Positions 49,806 through 62,140 of a stretch of 64,000 nt of DNA are shown piece by piece; within the stretch, counting starts at the first letter, position 1; each line of letters begins with the position of its first letter. The stretch is taken from NCBI GenBank assembly GCA_965153355.1, contig OZ231126.1:92628001-92692000 (forward strand), read 5' to 3'. The position numbers and the translations under genes were made by a program. A model generated the notes under the pieces. That model was given only the letters and a program-made list of their open reading frames with translations. It did not search any database and was not told where the DNA came from. This DNA comes from Flaccisagitta enflata. Lineage: Eukaryota > Chaetognatha > Sagittoidea > Aphragmophora.

Positions 49806-50516
49806 AAACGTTTCTTGCAGAAATCGGTACTATGACTGGCTGGCAATTGTCGCGTAGAAATGATTCCAGCTTAGATTGTGAAGCATCGCATGGTAAAACG
49901 CTCGTTGTCACAGTGATGAGAACAAGACCGGTCACACGGCCAATAAGTAGTGACATGCGTTTGGGCAGGGGCAGTAATGCGGGTGGATAGGGACCAATGT
50001 GGCTTGACATTTCCGACGGACTCATCCTCTGACAGACTCGCTTGGCAAGCGACTGGAGACGAAGTAGTAATAGTTCAAAACAGTGTGCGAAAAATGTTGT
50101 CTCTACGAAAAAGTTTGAAATTCTCTGATGTTGATATGTGGCAATATAAGTTTATTTCGCAATTTCGAGATGTAAAAATTCGCTAATATGCACAAGTACA
50201 ACAAGATTCAATCATGTGTCCTAACTCGATGATCCGCTTGAATATCATTATGCGCCTATTTGTGAAATGACATGTGACTGTTTATCAAGATTTTAGAACT
50301 GAGCACGGATGTTTAGGCATAGTAAATGCAGAAAAATCCAGAATGGAGGGGGGGTGCTTGGGGGTTCCAGGGTCTTTTCTCAGTGTCCAAGGCCATGTTT
50401 GAAGACGAAACAGTAATACAACATTGATATTTAGCTAAAATGCAAAATGCATAAGATTTTTTTCTGATACCATCCATTTGGCATCCCCATCCTAGAGGTT
50501 TTTTCTTTCTATACAT
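49806..50516. other. DNA with one decayed hairpin-element start block
   Basis: GAACAAGACCGGTCACACGG (49920) and GACATGCGTTTGGGCAGGGG form a degenerate start block. Nothing else is supported. Confidence 0.45.
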
Positions 50517-52285
50517 AACAAGGCCAACACCTTTAAGTCGCGTGCGAGATGATGGTAACTGAATTGACCTGACTCCTTATTGTATCACTTTATTGACTTA
50601 ATCCAGCATACCGCAATTCATAAGCCGCTGCTTTTTTTTTTAGTTTTTGTCATGTAAATAATAAGTTATGCTCAATTGTAAGAAAACTACATGCTTTAAC
50701 ATTGAAGACTTATGAAAAATCAATGAGGGAAGTCGTTGTCTCGTTCTTCCCGCTATTTAAAATGATTTCTGGCTTTCCACTTAAGTGTTATAAAAAAAAA
50801 TTCAAAAGATTAACTTTTTCTGAAATCAGTGAATTATGCAGGGTAATATCTGTTTTTAGGCTGCCTCAGCGGCCTTCATTTTTACACATGACTTAAACCA
50901 GACTTAAACCAGACTTAAACCAGACTTAAACCAGACTTAAACCAGACTTAAACCAGACATAAACCAGACTTAAACCAGACTTAAACCAGACTTAAACCAG
51001 ACTTAAACCAGACTCAAACCAGACTCAAACCAGACTCAAACCAGACTCAAACCAGACTCAAGTCAGACTCAAGCCAGACTCAAGCCAGACTCAAAGCAGA
51101 CTCAAGCCAGACTCAAGCCAGACTCAAGCTAGACTCAAACTATACTCAAACTAGACTCAAACCAGACTAGACTTATACCAGACCTAAACCAGACCTAAAC
51201 CAGACTTAAACCAGACTTAAACCAGACTTTAACCAGACTTAAACTAGATCTTAACCAAACTTAAACCAGACCTTAACCAAACTTAAATCAGATCTAAACC
51301 AGACTTAAAATGATGTAAAATGGAATGACTTATAGTGACTCAGAATGACTTATAATGACTCAGAATGACAAAGAATGACTTAAAATGACTAAAAATGACT
51401 TAAAATGATTTAAAATGACTTAAAATGATGTAAAATGACAAAAAATGACAAAAACTGCAATCACAAAAAAAATGACCTAAATTGACTTAGAATGACTTAG
51501 AATGACTTAGAATGACTAAGATTGACTAAAAATGACTTAAAAAGACTTGAAAAGACATAAAACGGCGAAAAAATGCTAAACCTTACAGACTCGGAGTGAC
51601 ATATAGTGACTCAGAATGACTTATAGTGACTCAGAATGACTTCTAGTGACTCAGAATGACTTCTAGTGACTCAGAATGACTAAGAATGACTTAACTCTTA
51701 AGCCAAACTTATACTAGACTAAAACCAGACTTAAACCAGACATAAACCAGACCAGAATCAGACATAAACCAGACTTAAACCTGACCTAAACCAGACTTAA
51801 ACCAGACTTAAACCAGATTTAAACCAGACTTTAACCAGACTTAACCAGACTTAAACCAGACTTAAAATGACTAATTACTAAGAATGAATTGAAATGAATT
51901 GAGATGACTTGAAATAACTTTAAATGGTGTAAAATGACAAAAACTTCAAAACTCAAAAAATGACTTTGAGTAACTAAGAATGACTTAGGATGACTTAGGA
52001 TGACTTAGAATGACTTTGAATAATTTAAAATGACTTAAAATGACATAAAACAACAAAAACTTCAAAAGTCAAAAAATGACTTAAAGTGACTTAGAATGAC
52101 TTGGAATGACTTAGAATGACTTAGAAGGACTTAGAATGACTTAGAATAACTTAAAATGACCTGAAATGACTTAAAATAACATAAAGCAACAAAAAAAAGC
52201 TAACGAAAGCTAAGTGTGACCGACGGACCGACTGACAGACAGACGGACAGAGTGGGTCATAGAGTCGCGTGCACGCGACTAAAAA
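50517..52285 (-). mobile_element. Giant hairpin element A with 11-mer and 10-mer minisatellite core
   Basis: Start AACAAGGCCAACACCTTTAA, word AGTCGCGTGC (50535-50544), conserved lead ATGGTAACTGAATTGACC, then ACTTAAACCAG, ACTCAAACCAG and ACTCAAGCCAG 11-mers (50891-51310). TGACTTAGAA-type 10-mers follow (51320-52170) with a second 11-mer block (51700-51870). GACG core, GTGGGTCATAG, perfect palindrome AGTCGCGTGCACGCGACT (52263-52280), AAAAAG. The order of sub-blocks is the same as in element C. A 284-base insertion (50607-50890) separates lead and array. Confidence 0.85.
50607..50890. mobile_element. 284-base insertion inside giant element A
   Basis: Elements B and C run directly from TAATCCAG into ACTTAAACCAG. 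Element A has 284 AT-rich bases between them (CATACCGCAATTC ... TTTTTACACATG). GACTTA occurs on both sides but is part of the array, so a target duplication cannot be shown. Confidence 0.6.
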
Positions 52286-52479
52286 GCCTTTGTCCCTCCG
52301 TCTGTAAGTTTGTCTGTGAGAACGAGTCGAAAAGTGTAAAAATGCGCATTTCCACGCCTGCCCACCCGTCCACAACTGGTATTGCCACAATGTAACTTCC
52401 ATGGCCAAGGCGGATTTTTCTCTTAATCTTATTCTTTTATTACTTAACTGTTATTCCAGTAAATAACTTACAATTTATT

Positions 52480-52660
52480 TGCTTACTTTCAGTAATTTAC
52501 TTTCTCTTACTCTGTTACTCTTTTGCTTTCTTACTCTCTTACTTTCATACTTTTTTCCTCCTCCATAATAAACTTCCTTGCTTTCTTACTTTCTTACTCT
52601 TTTACTCTTTTACTTTCATTTAGGTAAATTGCCTTATTTTTTACTTTACTTTACTTTATC
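52480..52660. repeat. Cryptic (CTTACTTT)n pyrimidine repeat
   Basis: TTACTCTTTTGCTTTCTTAC-type units, irregular. Confidence 0.7.
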
Positions 52661-52741
52661 ATCGGTAAAAGTTGTTATGCCAATGGTAAGTTACCAAGTT
52701 TTTACTTTTAAACCTTCGTAAATATGCCACTTTTCAGTAAA

Positions 52742-52868
52742 TGAAAAATTCTTCTCCTCCAAAATTCCTCTCCTCTAAAATTCCTCTTCCTCTCCAAAGT
52801 TCCTCTCCTCAGAATTCCTTCTCTCCAAAATTCCTCTCCTCCAAAATACCTCTTCTTCAAAATTCCCC
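52742..52868. repeat. 16-mer minisatellite (AATTCCTCTCCTCCAA)n, left part
   Basis: About eight diverged units. Continues after the giant element B at 54514-54565, so B was inserted into this array. Confidence 0.85.
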
Positions 52869-52876
52869 AGTAAATA

Positions 52877-54514
52877 AACAAGGCCAACACCTATAAGTCG
52901 CGTGCGAGACAAAGATAACTGAATTGACCTGACTCCTTATTGTATCACTTTATTGGCTTAATCCAGACTTAAACCAGACTTAAACCAGACTTAAACCAGA
53001 CTTAAACCAGACTAAAACCAGATTTAAACCAGACTTAAATTAGACTAAAACCAGACTAAAACCAGACTAAAACCAGACTAAAACCAGACTAAAACCAGAC
53101 TAAAACCAGACTTAAACCAGACTTAAACCAGACTTAAACCAGACTTAAACCAGACTTAAACCAGACTTAGACCAGACTTAGACCAGACTTAGACCAGACT
53201 TAAACCAGACTTAGACCAGACTTAGAACAGACTTAGACCAGACTTAGACCAGACTTAGACCAGACTTAAACCAGACTAAGACCAGACTAAGACCAGACTT
53301 AGACCAGACTTAGACCAGACTTAGACCAGACTTAGACCGGACTTAGACCGGGCTTAGACCAGACTTAGACCAGACTTAGACCAGACTTAGACCAGACTTA
53401 GACCAGACTAAGACCAGACTTAGACCAGACTTAGACCAGACTTAGACCAGACTTAGACCAGACTTAGACCAGACTTAGACCAGACTTAGACCAGACTTAG
53501 ACCAGACTTAGACCAGACTTAGACCAGACTTAGACCAGACTTAGACCAGATTTAGACCAGACTAAGACCAGATCAAGACCAGGCCAAGACCAGACTTTAG
53601 ACCAGACTTAGACCAGACTTAAACCAAACCTTACACAGACTTAAACCAGACTTAGGTCAGACTTAGGGCAGACTTAGACTAGACTTAGACCAGACTTAGA
53701 CCAGACTAAGACCAGACTAAGACCGGACTTAGACCAGACTTAGACCAGACTTAGACCAGACTTAGACCAGACTTAGACCAGACTTAGACCAGACTTAGAC
53801 CAGACTAAGACCAGAATTAGACCAGACTTAGACCAGACTTAGACCAACCTTAGACCAGACTTAGACCAGACTTAGACCAGACTTAGACCAGACTTAGACC
53901 AGACTTAGACCAGACTTAGACCAGACTTAGACAAGATTAAGACCAGACTAAGACCAACCTTAGACCAACCTTAGACCAGACTTAGACCAGACTTAGATCA
54001 GACTTAGACCAGACTTAGACCAGACTTAGACCAGACTAAGACCAGACTTAGACCAGACTTAGACCAGACTTAGACTAGACTTAGACCAGACTTTAGCCAG
54101 ACTTAGACCAGACTTAGCCAGACTTAGACCAGACTGGGCCAGACTAAGACCAGACTTACAGACTTAGACCAGACTTAGACCAGACTTGGACCAGACTTAG
54201 ACCAGACTAAGACCAGACTTAGACCAGACTTAGACCAGACTTAGACCAGACTTAGACCAGACTTAGACCAGACTTAGACCAGACTTAGACCAGACTTAGA
54301 CCAGACTTAGACAAGACTTAGACCAGACTTAGACCAGACTTAGACCAGACTTAGACCAGACTTTAAAAAATGACTCAAAATAACTCCAGATAACCCAAAA
54401 TGACCAAAAACGACGCAAAAAAGCTAAGTGTTACGGACCGACCGACCAACCGACCGACCGACCGACCGACCGACCGACGGAGCGGGTTGTAGAGTCGCGT
54501 GCACGCGACTATAA
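52877..54514 (-). mobile_element. Giant hairpin element B with homogeneous 11-mer core
   Basis: Start AACAAGGCCAACACCTATAA, word AGTCGCGTGC (52896-52905), the same lead as A and C, then about 120 units of ACTTAGACCAG/ACTTAAACCAG to 54362. A short ATGACCAAAA block, GACC core, AGCGGGTTGTAG, palindrome AGTCGCGTGCACGCGACT (54493-54510), ATAAA. Unlike A and C there are almost no 10-mers and the 11-mer is highly uniform. Confidence 0.85.
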
Positions 54515-56542
54515 ATTCCTCTCCTCCAAAATTCCTTTCCTCCAAAATTCCTCTCCTCCAAAACACTTGGATGGAAGTGAAGAGGAAAATTACCCCCTGG
54601 CCACAATTATACTACAAAGTTACAATGTGTATTGGCCGTGTATCCTGCCTTGTTCTTATAAATCAGTTAACTATGGCCTGAACGAGGTTACAATTCTCTC
54701 TATGTTGTTAGCTCTTTCATCAAAACAGTGTAGAGGGGAAATTAGGGTAATAACTTATTTTTATTTCCCTAACAACCAGGAGACCGCCGTTGGTAACGTA
54801 GCTACAATTCTCTCATGCGCTCAGTGTCTCGCAAAATTTAGTAAAAAAACTGGACAACTATCGGCGACACAAGCCGCGCGCTCCCGGAGTTGACATTCAG
54901 TCGACATTATCGCATCTGAACGTCTAATTTCATGGGGGCGCGTCGTTGGCACTAATGTGGAGAAAGTTACGTTTTGTTTTTATGTCTGGGTGCTCCCAAT
55001 CTTTTTCGAGCATTTGCTGGGATTAAGTTCGGTTTTAGAATAGAACTTGGGGAGATTGATTTTGCCGAATAAAAGAAAAATGAAATATGTTTCATACTTT
55101 CCATTCTGAATACAAAAAGTAAGTCGCTTTGCTATTCAATCTATCGCCTGCTAATCCGTGAAAGGACGTTATCCGACTGCAATATTTTAATGATTTGCAA
55201 TTGTTATTTTCGTTCGCATCTCGAAACTTCGACTTTGAAAAGCAATCCATTTTAAAAAGGTGTAAAAAGAATTACCAGAAATGTTTTAACAATCAACTGG
55301 AGCTGATCATTAACAATAAGAAGGCCGGATACGCCGGCACGGCTACGCTAGTCGCGTTTGGGTGGGAAGGGGCAGTTAAGATAAACACAGCCCGTTAAAG
55401 CCGAAAGAGCAAAGTTACCGATTGAAAGATGGACCAACCGACCGACCAACCGACTGACACAGCAACTCTCAGAGTGGCGTAGAAAGCGACGAAAAAGTTA
55501 AAAGAATATCATGTAAGCCTACATCAATTTCTATTTCCGACTCAAGTTATTCAACAGTCTGATTTAACGACTATTACCATTTATCAGGATCGAATAATCG
55601 GTTACAGACTCGCTTACTTTGGTTGATACTTCGATCGCTTTATAACGTAAATCGCGGTTGATTCTTGAGGCCATTTACTCGTCGATTTCCGGAGTCACAG
55701 ACTGAATATTAATGAGACACAATTGGACGGCCACACTTCTGTCTCCAAATCTCGTCCTCTTCCTCTTCCTCCATCTCATCTTCTTCCTCATCTGCCCCCC
55801 CCCCCCTCTTCCTCCTCTTCAATCGAATTCACGCCTCGGCATCGACATCGATCATTTGCCTTTTGGCTTTCCAAATCTCATTTGCATATCGGAGTTTGGA
55901 AGTTCAAGTCGGTGAACTGGTCGGGTGTGTCAACATGCAAAAGGTCTTTTGATCAGGTCGATGAACTGGCTTTCGTGAGACGGGAAATGCGACTCCGTCT
56001 GGACGACGGGAGCACACGCTCTTTTATTAATTTGCTTTGTTGCTAGCTATGAAAAGTGGAACAATATCCCTCACTAAACCCAAATTGAAACAAATTGAAG
56101 GGGGCTTTGTGAACTCACACTAACTAGTTTCTCCATCTCTCATGTCTGACTGTGACATTCTTTATCTTGTATCTCGCTCTTATTATGCTCAAATTCTAAT
56201 TTTATTATCCACTTTCACGTCCGTCCGGTTCGGTAAACGCTCTGATTCAACATATTTGCAGTCTGTCTGTGTGTCTTCTGATTCAGTGTCTGAAAATGTC
56301 TTCCCTTTTCACTGTTTCTTTCTTGCTTACTTTCTTTCCATTTTATTCTTTCTTTCTTTCTTTCTTTCTTTCTTCAAAGAAAAACTGTCGTAAATTCTTG
56401 GAAACGACAAAAACAAAGAAGTGGTACCCAGTCACAAGAGTTTTTTACATTCCTGTTACAAATTACATGCTACAAAGTAAAAGTATTTGACTTCGGAAAT
56501 GGGGCCAAATTTAGCTAAAAAGTTACGACAGAAAAAGCGAGA

Positions 56543-56573
56543 TTTTCTTTCTTTCTTTCTTTCTTTCTTTTTT

Positions 56574-56617
<44 letters not shown>

Positions 56618-56630
56618 TTTTCTTCCTTTG

Positions 56631-56705
<75 letters not shown>

Positions 56706-56706
56706 T
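56543..56706. repeat. (CTTT)n microsatellite
   Basis: Counterpart of 22824-23014 with one TTTCTTCCTTTGC interruption. Confidence 0.95.
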
Positions 56707-56851
56707 ACATGTACCATTCTTGTGTCAATCCCTGTCTCTATCTCTGTTTCACTCGCTTTTCTGCATCCGTGCATTGGTTTGGTCGTTGTCCAGAAATCGC
56801 CACTGCGCCCTGTTGAGCGAACACCATCGATATCAATAAAACGGCAAACGT

Positions 56852-57205
<354 letters not shown>

Positions 57206-57432
57206 AGAGAGAGTTTAAGAGACAGGTAGACCGCGGTGGTGAGGCGTAGGATGGAAGTTCACCTCTAAGGGGCTCCTAAGGCTGTACGGGCTCATGCGAT
57301 CGGTTCGGTATTTTAGCCACTTGCCAGGCAGCTTATGGGTCCCACGCTCCTCAATTTGGCTGTTTATTGGAAATAGAATAAAGTATGAAGAAAACTCCGT
57401 CAATGTGGTTGTATTTTGATTTTATTTGGTAG

Positions 57433-57652
57433 TTTTAAGTCGCGTGCTACGCAACTCTACACCCCGCTATGTCGGTCCGTCGGTCGGTAGGTCGGTTTAT
57501 TGGTCAGTTGGTTGGTTGGTCGGTCCCCATTTTACTTTTCAGCGTTTTTGAGCTTTTTCAGCCTACTGCTCCTGCCCAAATGCTGTGACTTTCTCCAGCA
57601 CTGCTCCTGCCCACCTGCACGTGACTAGGATAGCCGTGTATCCGGCCTTGTT
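57433..57652 (+). mobile_element. Hairpin element, right-arm copy of 22101-22320
   Basis: Hairpin AGTCGCGTGCTACGCAACT (57438-57456), GGTCGG core, body CAGCGTTTTTGAGC, far-end word GCACGTGACT (57617-57626), end GTATCCGGCCTTGTT. Each arm carries different C/T changes in the word. Confidence 0.8.
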
Positions 57653-58519
57653 AGGTAACGAGTTCCTTCTTCAAGCAAAGTTTATCTCCTGCAGCTTTTT
57701 CAAAGACAAAACATCATGTAATGCCTCTGTGTCTGCATGGTCATATGGCTTACAGAAATCAAGTGTTTTACAACATAGCAAGTTTCAACGCAAAGCCCAA
57801 TCTTGCTCTGAAGTCTGAAGCGCATTTTCACAACTTTTTAGGAAGTTTTTTTTCAGTAGTTGGTCGTTACATTGGTTAGTCTGTCTGTCCGGCGTTCAAG
57901 CAGTACTTCTGCTCTTGATTGTTTTTTTGAAGTTGAGAAGGAAAACTAAAATTATGTACGTCGAACGCTGATTCAACCCTATGACCAGAAATTAACAACC
58001 GCATTTGTGGAATTTTCTTGCAAACTCTATTGTATTTCGGCCGATAACTGAGGGTGGTCCTCGACTCCGATGTCAGGTACCCCAGTCATTCCTATCTGAT
58101 GAAGGTAAGAGACAAGAGGGAGTTGGAATTACTTCATAGGCGATATGGAGAAAGGGCTGGTCCACACTCGACCTTCCGATGTTTGTGGCAATTGGTTTGT
58201 TTAAGGATTGCAATCGGTCATTGGTCATGGACAACTATAAATGGATGACAATGCTCAAAAGAGAAAAGGCCTAGCGCTCTCTCAATCATTCTTCTAAGAC
58301 TCAAGGGAAAGGCCACTCAATCACTCAATCATTCATATAAGCCATATCATATCAAAAGTCCGTTATTGGCATGAGATGAGGACGAGATAAGGACGAGATG
58401 AGGACGAGATGAGGACGGGATGAGGACGGGATGAGGATGGGATGAGGATGGGATGAGGACGAGAATACCACCATTGTCCATCTGTCACCACGATCCCTGA
58501 AGCTAGGAGAATCGGTTCT

Positions 58520-58706
<187 letters not shown>

Positions 58707-60418
58707 GAGAATCACAGGCAAAGTGAAAGTCGACACAAGAATATCAGATGAATATTAATTGAAGAACAAGTGAAAATCCAACAGCCAGACTGACAAAACT
58801 AACGGACGGACGGAAAGAAAGACCGACAGGGAGTCAGAGAGAGAATAACGGGCAAAGAGACAGACGACTCGAGAATATCAAATGAATCTTATCGGGGAAA
58901 AAAATCGAAGTCAGTCTTCGACTTTTTGACATGACTACGGCAAAGAAAAAAAAACGATATGTTTTTCAGTATCTTACACCCAAGCAATGAGAAAAACATA
59001 ACAAAATTGGTGACTATTTTGAAGCTCTGCGAAAGATCTTTTAAATGAGACCTTGCTGGATGCCCTAGCTTTATCCGTTTAGAAATGGCATTGGGATGAA
59101 GGCAGGTTGTCAGGAACTGGAAATGGAAAAGCCCAATAAAGGATCTTCATGTTTTTAGTTTGTTGTAACATAAAAACTAAACGCTTTGAGTTAAAGATTT
59201 GTTCTTGGCGCCATTTTAAAGAAAACTTGAAGCTCTTTATTTTGCTCATGGATATCAAGTAGCTGTGACAATTCTGAGTTGCACTATTAATAAAAACGTT
59301 GAAACAAAAATCAATTGTTGGAAAAAAATCCAAAATTTGCCTTTTTTCAATTAGTGATATTTTTCTTCAATCTGATGCCATTTCTAAACAAAAAAAGCTA
59401 CTGACACCAGCAACGTCGTATTTGGAAGATTTTTCAAAGATCTTTCAAACGGTCATAGATTTTCTATAGTTCAAGCCTTTGGTTTGGCAGAAATAAGAAA
59501 AACAAGTTGTTTGGTTTTTTTTCTTTGCCATAGTTATTCAAGAGAAAAATGGTTTTCATTTTCTTGTTAGAAAGTTGAGGGTCTTATTAGGGCGATTGGT
59601 CCCTCCAACGAAATTGATAAGGTAAGTAAATTTGATAATTCTCTTTCATTTGGCGCCAAGCGGAACGCTCTAGGATAAATATTTTTTGCGTTATAGATTT
59701 TTAAAGACTTATCTATGAAAAATTTAAATTGAATTTTTTTTTAATTTTTTATGATTTTATGTAGGATCAATAAAGGAGTGTAATTATGTTTGTTTGAGCA
59801 TGCAAATACAAGAAAACATATTCATTAGCATAGCTGCTCATTTAAGAGGGTGTTTTTGAGCATTTGAGCTCATTCAGCTCATTTAGCTCAGTTTTTTCTC
59901 TGATTTTAAATGCAATAAATGAATAAATATTTTGATGCACAATTAAGCAAGCAGATATAAGAAAGCATGTCAGTGAGCAGAGCTGCTCATCTGTGAGGGT
60001 GTTTTAAAGTATTCTAGCTCATTTAGCTCATTTAGCTTAGTCTATTTTTCTGATTTCAAAAAGGATGAATAAATTTTTTAATTGAGCATGCAAATACAAG
60101 AAAGCATTTCAGTGGGCATAGCTGGATATTTGGTTGAGTGATTTTGAGTATTTAGCTCAACTAGCTCATTTGGCCCAGTTCTATTTTTCATGCATACAAT
60201 ACATACATACATACATACATACAATACATACAATACATACAATTGCTCTTGATTTGATCTAACAAATAAAGAAAAATGCAGAGAGCTGAAGATAAAAACT
60301 TGGTGAAAAGTGACCAATGCTTACGACTTTTTTCCTCACGGCGACAGTCGCCATTACTGGTATGATGACCAAGTGAGAATTAAACGAATTGGTAGCAATA
60401 AATTGCCAAACATACGGA

Positions 60419-60431
60419 CAGACAGACAGAC

Positions 60432-60510
<79 letters not shown>

Positions 60511-60512
60511 TA
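60419..60512. repeat. (GACA)n with an AG insert
   Basis: GACA units interrupted by GAGA at 60433-60454. Counterpart of 12654-12710. Confidence 0.93.
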
Positions 60513-60700
60513 GAAGTAAGTTGAAACTGAGTAAATTGACTTCGGGAGTCAATCACTAAATGAGTCGGAATGCCACAAAACAGCATCAAAACGCGATCGT
60601 GACATTCAGGGACAAAAAGAATGAAAAAAAAAGGAAAATTGAGATACTTCAGCTTGACTTTTTTTCCTTTATTGTTGTCGTTTGAAAAAAAAAAAAAAAA

Positions 60701-60843
60701 AACAAGGCCGGATACACGGCAGGACAGTCGCGGACGGTTTGGCAGGGGCGGTAAGACAATTTCCGCTCGCATTTCAAAAATGTCACGGACGGACGGACGG
60801 ACCGACACGGCAAGGCGTAGAGTCGCGTGTCCGCGACTAAAAA
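60701..60843 (-). mobile_element. Hairpin element, AGTCGCGGAC subfamily, right-arm copy
   Basis: AACAAGGCCGGATACACGGC start, word AGTCGCGGAC (60726-60735), GGTTTGGCAGGGGCGG body, GACG core, hairpin AGTCGCGTGTCCGCGACT (60821-60838), AAAAA. All three word copies match. Confidence 0.88.
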
Positions 60844-60977
60844 TCTTGGATGGAATTTCGTTTAAGAATGACATTGATCGCAAGTACAAAATCACAGTCA
60901 AAATCCCGAGATTGATCTAAACGGTTTTCTTTTTCCCATTTCTTTTTGTTGTCATTCATTGTTTATTGTTTGACTTT

Positions 60978-61145
60978 TTAGTTGCGGACACGCAGCTCTA
61001 TAAGAGGCTTTGTCCGTCCATCCGTCGGTCCGTCGGTCGGTCCATCCGTCCGTTGGTCCGTCAGCATGAGTCGAAAAGTGGGAAAACGCGCATTTCCGCC
61101 CCTGCCCACCCGTCCGCAACTGGTGGCCGTGTATCCGGCCTTGTT
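60978..61145 (+). mobile_element. Hairpin element, AGTTGCGGAC subfamily, spanning the arm boundary
   Basis: Hairpin AGTTGCGGACACGCAGCT (60980-60997), GGCTTTGTCCGTCCATCCG core, body AAAACGCGCATTTCCGCCCC, far-end word GTCCGCAACT (61112-61121), GGCCGTGTATCCGGCCTTGT. Similarity to the left arm stops within its tetranucleotide core, at about 61030. Confidence 0.88.
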
Positions 61146-61194
61146 TTACCAAATTTAGTCAGGAAACGCGACACCATACAATGCGTGGTCGTGC

Positions 61195-61402
61195 GGTCCG
61201 TCGGTAGGCGAGCACGCGACTCTACAGTGCAACCCAATTTGTCCATCCGTCCTTCCGTCCGTCCGCAAAATTCTATTTTTTGGCGTTTATGGGTGGTTAA
61301 TGGTTATTGCATTACTTCTCCTGCCCAAATGCATGGTTAGCCTTTTTATCAGTGTCCCTGCCCACCAGCACGCGACTTAGGTAGCCGTACATGCGGCTCT
61401 GT
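61195..61402 (+). mobile_element. Hairpin element, AGTCGCGTGC subfamily, first hairpin half lost
   Basis: Second half GCACGCGACT (61212-61221), CCGT core, body TTTTTTGGCGTTTATGGG, far-end word GCACGCGACT (61368-61377), GTAGCCGTACATGCGGC. Confidence 0.7.
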
Positions 61403-61800
61403 TAAATCGCGAGCGGATGTATGAACTACTGCTCCTTTCTAACTACCCGGGACTGAGGTGCCGCGTATCCTGATCCTGGCTTGTTTGTTCTTTTAGATTT
61501 TTCACAAACTGAATATGATACACTTTTTTTTGATAAGAACTTCATGTTTTAGGTAAGCCTTCGATGTTTTCAAATTTTGAGCAGTTTTAAAGCTTGAACG
61601 TTCTTAAATTGTTCTTAATTCAAATGCACTTTTTAACCTTCAATTAAGAAAGTTCTAAATTAGTTTATTAAGGAGAAAATGATGAAAAATGTTTATCAAA
61701 CAACAAAGCAGTAGGTTTAATCATTTCAAGTGTATTAAAATCAATGAAATTAGAAAAACACATGCTATATATTTAGACATGATTTGCTGAGCAGAAAAGA
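61403..61800. other. AT-rich DNA, no supported feature
   Basis: One decayed end block (GTGCCGCGTATCCTGATCCT, 61458) and AT-rich sequence. Confidence 0.4.
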
Positions 61801-62014
61801 TCCGCCACTTGCATGAGTTGGGCTACATTGAAAAAAAAATAGTAAGGAGACTAAAAAAAGTTCAATCTTTTGTAAAAAAACCTGGGGAATCCAACCGTGA
61901 CCTTTTTAGAGCCCTACGCGGGGGTGTAAAGAAACAGCACCCAAAAAACACCCAAAAATGGCTAGTTTTGGGTATTTTTGGCCAAAAATTGGTACTAAAA
62001 TGGAGTTAATGGGG

Positions 62015-62115
62015 TTTTTGGCCTTACTGCTCCTGCCCAAATGCTCCGCTGACCTCAATTATGGCCCCTGCCCACCCGCACGCGACTGGGGTAGCCGTGT
62101 TTCCGGCCTTGCTTT
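62015..62115 (+). mobile_element. Far half of a hairpin element
   Basis: TTACTGCTCCTGCCCAAATG, CCCCTGCCCACCCGCACGCG, GGGGTAGCCGTGTTTCCGGC. Lies head-on to giant element C with about 25 bases between. Confidence 0.65.
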
Positions 62116-62140
62116 TGGATAAAAAGAAAAAATTTGATAA

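Noticed and set aside
52970-54362. CRISPR-like regular array
   Set aside because: Contiguous 11-mers with no unique spacers, flanked by mobile-element ends in a eukaryotic context.
54567-54893. Open frame in the right arm with mixed composition
   Set aside because: The corresponding left-arm sequence does not preserve the frame (a roughly 40-base length difference near 54692-54735).
60701-60843. Interpreting the hairpin plus TAAAA as a transcription terminator
   Set aside because: The window is eukaryotic and the hairpin is the fixed end of a dispersed element with a matched word at the far end.
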